Assembly (NCBI RefSeq): GCF_001687325.1
Contig: NZ_LZRD01000017.1
Span: forward strand, 1-64,000
Direction: 5' to 3'
DNA from: Streptomyces sp. PTY087I2
GTDB taxonomy: Bacteria; Actinomycetota; Actinomycetes; Streptomycetales; Streptomycetaceae
Length of the DNA stretch: 64,000 nt
Position numbers and translations under genes: made by a program. The notes below the pieces were generated by a model. That model was not told where the DNA came from. It ran no database searches and saw only the letters and a list, made by a program, of their open reading frames with translations. Shown here piece after piece: positions 60,369-64,000 of this stretch. Position 1 is the first letter of the stretch. Each line of letters opens with the position of its first letter.

Positions 60369-61111
60369 CGTCGCCCTCCTGCCGGACGCAGCGACAGGGT
60401 GCCGATGCGGCTGCCCTCGCTCGGACGCCGCGCCCGGTGCACGATCGCTCCGAGACCCAAGTGGCCTGCCAGCTCGCCCAGTCGGAAGCTCTCCAGCCGG
60501 TCCGGCGCAACGCTGAACCGCACGGTCGCGGACAGGCCGTCGGGACGGGCGGGTGGCGACACCCGCAGCTCCCAGCCGTCGTGCCAGTCACCCGCCGGCG
60601 ACTCCGCGGGAGACTCCACGGAGAGGTGAGCGGCGGCCAGCGCCTCGACATCCGCCACCGGTCGCTCCCGAGTGCGGGCCTCGGCGAACGCCCAGACTCG
60701 GTTGACGGAGGGGCGCAGCAGTGCGCGCCCCGCCTGCTGGGTCCGCAGGTCCGCGTCCGCGAGCACTGTCAGGAGGGCGAGCAGCGCTTCGGATTCGAGC
60801 TCCCGCCGGTCGATCGGCCACCGGATCGCGATCCGATAGAGGGCGCGCCGCATGGCGGGCAGGGCCAGCCAGAGCGCCAGCAGCCGTTCGGATCCGGCCG
60901 CGCCATTGTCACGCCGCGCCGCGTCGACGGCCCCGCTCCAGATCTCCTCGCGAAGCCGCGGATCCGACGGCCTGGCGTACAGCGCCCGCCTGGCCGTCAG
61001 GGCGGAGAGCCGGGTCGGGCCCTCGGCCGTCATGACCGGGAAGGGCAGTTCAGCGAGCCGGAATCGGTGCTCCAGCACATCGAACACCCGGTTGTAGGGG
61101 ATCAGTCCCAC
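60365..61111 (-). CDS. Helical protein of unknown function in the cyclase operon
   Basis: 248 residues from GTG 61111. Helical with many Arg/Ala/Leu: LREEIWSGAVDAARRDNGAA, LLALWLALPAMRRALYRIAI, LESEALLALLTVLADADLRT and VNRVWAFAEARTRERPVADV. The helical middle faintly recalls sigma-70 region 2, but this is not strong enough for a call. The C-terminus is beta-rich. It overlaps the upstream gene by 10 bp and the downstream gene by 4 bp. Confidence 0.65.
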   Translation of the reverse strand: MGLIPYNRVFDVLEHRFRLAELPFPVMTAEGPTRLSALTARRALYARPSDPRLREEIWSGAVDAARRDNGAAGSERLLALWLALPAMRRALYRIAIRWPIDRRELESEALLALLTVLADADLRTQQAGRALLRPSVNRVWAFAEARTRERPVADVEALAAAHLSVESPAESPAGDWHDGWELRVSPPARPDGLSATVRFSVAPDRLESFRLGELAGHLGLGAIVHRARRPSEGSRIGTLSLRPAGGRR

Positions 61112-61386
61112 GGTGAACCTCCCGAATCGTCACCCATGCTGTTCACGATGCGTGAGCAGGCCCGGGCGATCCGGTGCAACTCCTCGCGCAGCGTCTCGTA
61201 GGGGACCGGCGAGAAACCGGCCGTGTACCGCCTCGTGCTCGCGGCGGAGCGGTGGTCGCAGGCGGCGTAGTAGTACACGTCGCCGGTCCGGCCCTGGACC
61301 GAGAGGCCCTGGGTGTCCTGCTGGCGGTTGCCGCCTGCCGCGTTCCCGCACGAGGCGCAGCCTCCGGCAGGCGGGACGTCGTTCAT
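61102..61386 (-). CDS. Small Cys-containing protein of the cyclase operon
   Basis: 94 residues. An N-terminal C-x2-C (GGCASCGNAAGG) and a later C-x-H (AACDHRSA) suggest zinc binding. Between them lies QQDTQGLSVQGRTGDVYYY, a Gln/Gly/Val segment of the kind seen in short homotypic interaction motifs. The C-terminal helix reads ETLREELHRIARACSRIVNS. Its start overlaps the cyclase stop (ATGA). Confidence 0.62.
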   Translation of the reverse strand: MNDVPPAGGCASCGNAAGGNRQQDTQGLSVQGRTGDVYYYAACDHRSAASTRRYTAGFSPVPYETLREELHRIARACSRIVNSMGDDSGGSPWD

Positions 61387-62174
61387 CGGCCTGCCCCGCC
61401 GGGCACCACCCCGTGGACAACGGACCCGTGGACCACGCCCTGGACGGCGGTGCCGTGGACACCCTGCTGGACGAAGCTCGGCCGTTCCGCCTCCGCCGCT
61501 CGCGCCGGGGGCCGCGGCCCGCCCTCCGGGGCATCCGGCCAGGGCTCCTCCGCGTCCTGCGGGTCCACACCGGGCAACCGGACCCAGCCGTACCCGGCGA
61601 AACCCTTCTGCTCGACGTGGATACGGCGGTACTGCTCCGGGTCGTGTCCGTGGAACCCCGAGCGCACCACGTCCTGGTAGAGCCGGTCGGAGATCACCAC
61701 GGCCAGGCTCGCCGACCCGGCAGCCGCCAGGGCCCGCTTCACCTCGGGTGCGTTCAGGTAGCGGGCCACAGCGATCGGGGCGGGGCCGGAGAAGCCCAGG
61801 GCTGCGGTGGCGGCCACGCCGGTGTCGATGGCCAGCCGAAGCCGCATCCGCCCGGCGGGCCTGCGGGTGGCGTTGTAGCCGCCGAGCTCGGCCGCGAGGT
61901 GGGTGACGTACTCACCCAGCACCACCTGTTCGGAGGTGCCGGCCGGGAGGACCGCGAACTCCATATCGCCCTGCGGCTGGACGGACCAGGTGCCGTGGTC
62001 CAGCCCGCTGCGTTCGGCTGCCGCCCTCAGTACCCGGGCGAGTTGAGCCTGTGCGGCCCGCTGGTCCGGGGTGTCGAAGCGGCTGTACTGCTCGATGTCC
62101 GCCGCCAGGCAGAGGCGGCGGTCGTCATTCGGCCAGGGCTTGTCCCCTGACCGGACGGTCGGCTGCGACGTCAT
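61383..62174 (-). CDS. Class III nucleotide-cyclase-like protein
   Basis: 263 residues from MTSQPTVRSGDKPWPNDDRR. Class III cyclase pattern: first metal Asp in LCLAADIEQYSRFDT, second in VQPQGDMEFAVLP, then MRLRLAIDTGVAA and VVISDRLYQDVV. Both metal Asp are present, but the usual N-x3-R transition-state motif is altered (PIAVARYLNAPEV), so substrate and activity are open. The C-terminus ends in a Val/Gly/His repeat (VQQGVHGTAVQGVVHGSVVH). ATG 62174 has AGGTGA 8 bp upstream. It is the first gene of the operon and lies 115 bp from a Crp/Fnr-type cNMP-binding gene. Confidence 0.72.
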   Translation of the reverse strand: MTSQPTVRSGDKPWPNDDRRLCLAADIEQYSRFDTPDQRAAQAQLARVLRAAAERSGLDHGTWSVQPQGDMEFAVLPAGTSEQVVLGEYVTHLAAELGGYNATRRPAGRMRLRLAIDTGVAATAALGFSGPAPIAVARYLNAPEVKRALAAAGSASLAVVISDRLYQDVVRSGFHGHDPEQYRRIHVEQKGFAGYGWVRLPGVDPQDAEEPWPDAPEGGPRPPARAAEAERPSFVQQGVHGTAVQGVVHGSVVHGVVPGGAGR

Positions 62175-62289
62175 GTGAACCATCACCTACTCGATGAGTT
62201 CGGATAGTCGGTGGTGCTGGTCGCCAACTGTGCTGCCGACGCGCTGGGCTCTCCGAACAGGCCGCAAAAATGCGGGATACCGGTTCCTG

Positions 62290-63024
62290 TCAGCGGCCGA
62301 TGGGCGGCAGGTGTCCGATCGCCCGGAGGCGGTCCGGCTTGAGCACCCCGATCTCGCGGTTCCCGGTACTCACGATCCCCTCGTCACGGAACTCCGCCAG
62401 CGCCTGCTGCACCGCCCTCTCTCGCGATCCGATGAGCGCTGCGAGTTCGGCCTGCGTGAGCTCGACGCAGATCAGAGTGTGCGAGCCGATGAGCTCCCCG
62501 TGGTTCTCGGCGAGTTCGGCGAGCACCCGGGCGAGCCGTACGCGAACCGGGAACTCGCCGAACACGATGCGCCAGGAATTCGCGCTGTGCAGGCGACGGT
62601 TGCTGAGCCGCATGATGTGAAAGGTGGTCTCGGGATGCTTGCCGAGGAATTTCTGCACGGCTCGGCGTTGGATGACGTGTACGTCGATGTCCTCACCCGC
62701 CGTCACCGTGGCCGACCTGGGCGCGCCGTCGATCACGGCCATCTCTCCGACCACGTCTCCGCCGGCCCGGATGGCGATCAGGGCTTCATGCCCGTTGGCG
62801 CGCTTCCTGGTGACCTTGACGTAGCCGGTCTCCAGGAGCATCAGGCAATCGCCCGGTGCCCCCTCCACGAGGATCTTCGCTCCGGGCGGATACTGCCGCG
62901 GAAAACCGATACTCAGCAGTTCTTCCCTGGCCTCCTCCGACAGGCTGCCGAGGAAGCGGGAGGGCCGCCGTTCGCCGATACCATACGTACCACGCTGTGC
63001 CGTCCTCTGGGTCGTGCGCTCCAT
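62290..63024 (-). CDS. Crp/Fnr-family cyclic-nucleotide-binding regulator
   Basis: 244 residues from MERTTQRTAQRGTYGIGERR. cNMP-binding beta-roll with YPPGAKILVEGAPGDCLMLL and phosphate-binding cassette GEMAVIDGAPRSATVTA, a dimer helix (FLGKHPETTFHIMRLSNRRL) and a winged helix (LTQAELAALIGSRERAVQQA). ATG 63024 follows ACGAGGTGGGGT. The intact PRSAT cassette implies it really binds a cyclic nucleotide. It is directly upstream of the cyclase operon on the same strand; it could sense the product or control the operon. Confidence 0.88.
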   Translation of the reverse strand: MERTTQRTAQRGTYGIGERRPSRFLGSLSEEAREELLSIGFPRQYPPGAKILVEGAPGDCLMLLETGYVKVTRKRANGHEALIAIRAGGDVVGEMAVIDGAPRSATVTAGEDIDVHVIQRRAVQKFLGKHPETTFHIMRLSNRRLHSANSWRIVFGEFPVRVRLARVLAELAENHGELIGSHTLICVELTQAELAALIGSRERAVQQALAEFRDEGIVSTGNREIGVLKPDRLRAIGHLPPIGR

Positions 63025-63167
63025 ACCCCACCTCGTGGTCGAGTCCAAGTGCCTTCCCGACCAGGGAATCAGGCCCGGATTCGAGCGGAAAGAGCGTGCG
63101 AGGGGCAACCGATGTGGTGCGTGTGCACGGTGCGGCGCGGCGGGGCGAGGGCCTTTGTTGCGGTCGG

Positions 63168-63249
63168 GGCCGGACCTGGGTGTGGAGGCTGTGGGGACGG
63201 CTGGGAACTACGGGGTTGCCGCCGAGCGTGGCTTTCCAGCGTGTGCAGA
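63168..63249. repeat. 80-bp dispersed repeat, copy 2
   Basis: About 88% identical to 52196-52276, same orientation. It lies upstream of the Crp/Fnr gene and before the decayed sigma factor gene, within the gap 63025-63308 that otherwise shows no gene. Confidence 0.7.
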
Positions 63250-63308
63250 AGTACGGCCGCGGCCGTCCAGGCTTGGGGAGAAACCCGAGCAAGCATGTGC
63301 ATACTCCA

Positions 63309-63844
63309 GCATGCTGGCCTCCGAGGTCGCCGACCTGCACGGCTGCACCCTCGCCTCCACCAACAGTGCCCTGCATCGGGCCCGCGCCACTCCGGCCGAA
63401 CGCCGGAGCAGGGCCGGCGGGCTCGGCTCCCCGGCGGTCGGCGGTGCCCAGCGGGTCCTGGCCGAGCGGTACGCCACGGCGTTCTCCCGGTACGACATGG
63501 AGGAGCTGAGGCTGTTGCTGCACGTCGACGCCACCCTGTCGCTGCCGCCGTACGCGAAGTGGATGCACTGAGTGGCCGACATCGAGTCGTGGCTGACCGG
63601 GCCGGCCGTCGGGTGCCGCGGATCGCGGCTCGTCCCGACCGTGGCGAGCGGGTCCCCCGCCTTCGGCCAGTGCCGGCCCCGTACGGACGGGACCGGCTAC
63701 GAGCCCTGGGCGCTCCAGGTCGTCGAGTTCTCCGGCGACCGCATCGCGCGCATCACGGCCTTCCGCGACGCCACGCTCCTCTTCCCTCTGTTCGGCCTTC
63801 CGGAGCACCTGAGCGATGAAGCAGGCCTGGATGGCCCGGCCTGA
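63309..63844 (+). pseudogene. Decayed ECF sigma factor with SnoaL-like C-terminal domain
   Basis: Only the 3' part remains: sigma region 4 (LASEVADLHGCTLASTNSAL, HRARATPAERR) joined to a SnoaL-like domain (LAERYATAFSRYDMEELRLL, VVEFSGDRIARITAFRDATL). The frame is intact except for a TGA at 63569-63571, where GGA would give HGVADIESW, so a nonsense mutation splits it. The 5' part (region 2) is missing upstream of 63309. The combination is that of ECF41-like sigma factors. Confidence 0.7.
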
Positions 63845-64000
63845 TCACTTGCCGCCCGCGGGAACGGCAGCCGACCGGTGGTCGGCCGGGGCGTCGGCCA
63901 GGCGGGCCGTCACCGCGCTCAGCCACAGCAGGCCGAGGCCGGCACCGGCGGTGAAAGCCAGCACCGTCGCGCCCGAGGCCATGAACCCGACGAGGACCGC
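63845..64000 (-). CDS. C-terminal end of a membrane protein (partial)
   Basis: 51 residues visible: two hydrophobic stretches (AVLVGFMASGATVLAFTAGA, GLGLLWLSAVTARL) and a hydrophilic tail ending PAGGK. The gene extends beyond the window edge, so family and length are unknown. It may be a transporter. Convergent with the sigma pseudogene. Confidence 0.6.
   Translation of the reverse strand, partial: AVLVGFMASGATVLAFTAGAGLGLLWLSAVTARLADAPADHRSAAVPAGGK

Noticed and set aside
1..64000. CRISPR arrays, rRNA genes, insertion-sequence transposases
   Set aside because: No regularly spaced repeats, no rRNA-like sequence and no DDE transposase motifs were seen on either strand.

Overview
The window is high-GC (roughly 70%) DNA with codons ending in G/C, strong purine-rich ribosome binding sites, frequent GTG starts and stop/start overlaps. 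It carries the actinobacterial hspR-dnaJ-grpE-dnaK operon, clpB with HspR (HAIR) operators and a perfect ParB parS palindrome. All of this points to a Streptomyces-type chromosome, from the core region and probably within a few hundred kb of oriC. All product names come from reading translated sequence and motifs; no database search was run.

Positions 1-31.5 kb are ordinary core chromosome. In order: a DHA2-type exporter (cut by the window edge), a MalY/PatB-type C-S lyase, fructose-bisphosphate aldolase, pyrE (parS lies between these two), aldose 1-epimerase, a CoxG-like protein with a very acidic repeat, a membrane-bound spermidine-synthase-like protein with its DUF2617 partner, an aminotransferase, a YbjN protein, clpB, a PPOX-fold protein, then a small signalling-like locus. 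That locus (15.97-19.44 kb) holds a secreted 67-residue peptide with a repeated DIGW(I/V)AP motif, a degenerate Rieske-like protein and two paralogous LuxR-type regulators. After it come the DnaK operon, a sugar transferase, a membrane Fe-S reductase, an FG-GAP lipoprotein, a Yip1 protein, a purine phosphoribosyltransferase, dcd and tRNA-Gly(CCC).

Positions 31.5-58.8 kb are an accretion of integrated DNA in that tRNA gene. A 42-bp piece of the tRNA 3' half (31515-31556) is repeated exactly at 52108-52149 and 58782-58823. The two downstream copies are preceded by homologous, equally spaced right-arm sequences. Element 1 (about 20.6 kb) carries int, xis, a repressor-like regulator, a DUF3631 ATPase, a DUF2637 protein, MobC and a relaxase. 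It has no FtsK/TraB translocase, so it looks mobilizable rather than self-transmissible. Its cargo includes a membrane protein/small protein pair sharing an NQVNTG motif, a frameshifted SIR2-like gene with UDP-sugar dehydrogenase and MazG-like genes, and a low-GC pair made of a possible nuclease and a membrane protein. Element 2 (about 6.6 kb) has no integrase. It holds SseB-like, ESX/WXG-like, RHS polymorphic toxin and immunity genes ending directly at its att repeat, as expected of a cis-mobilizable toxin cassette.

Positions 58.9-63.0 kb hold a tightly overlapping five-gene operon: class III nucleotide-cyclase-like protein, small Cys protein, unknown protein, HTH protein and a deoxyribosyltransferase/TIR-like protein. 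A Crp/Fnr cyclic-nucleotide-binding regulator lies directly upstream. This is the best candidate here for an undescribed cyclic-nucleotide-linked signalling or conflict system. The window ends with a decayed ECF sigma factor gene and the 3' end of a membrane protein gene.
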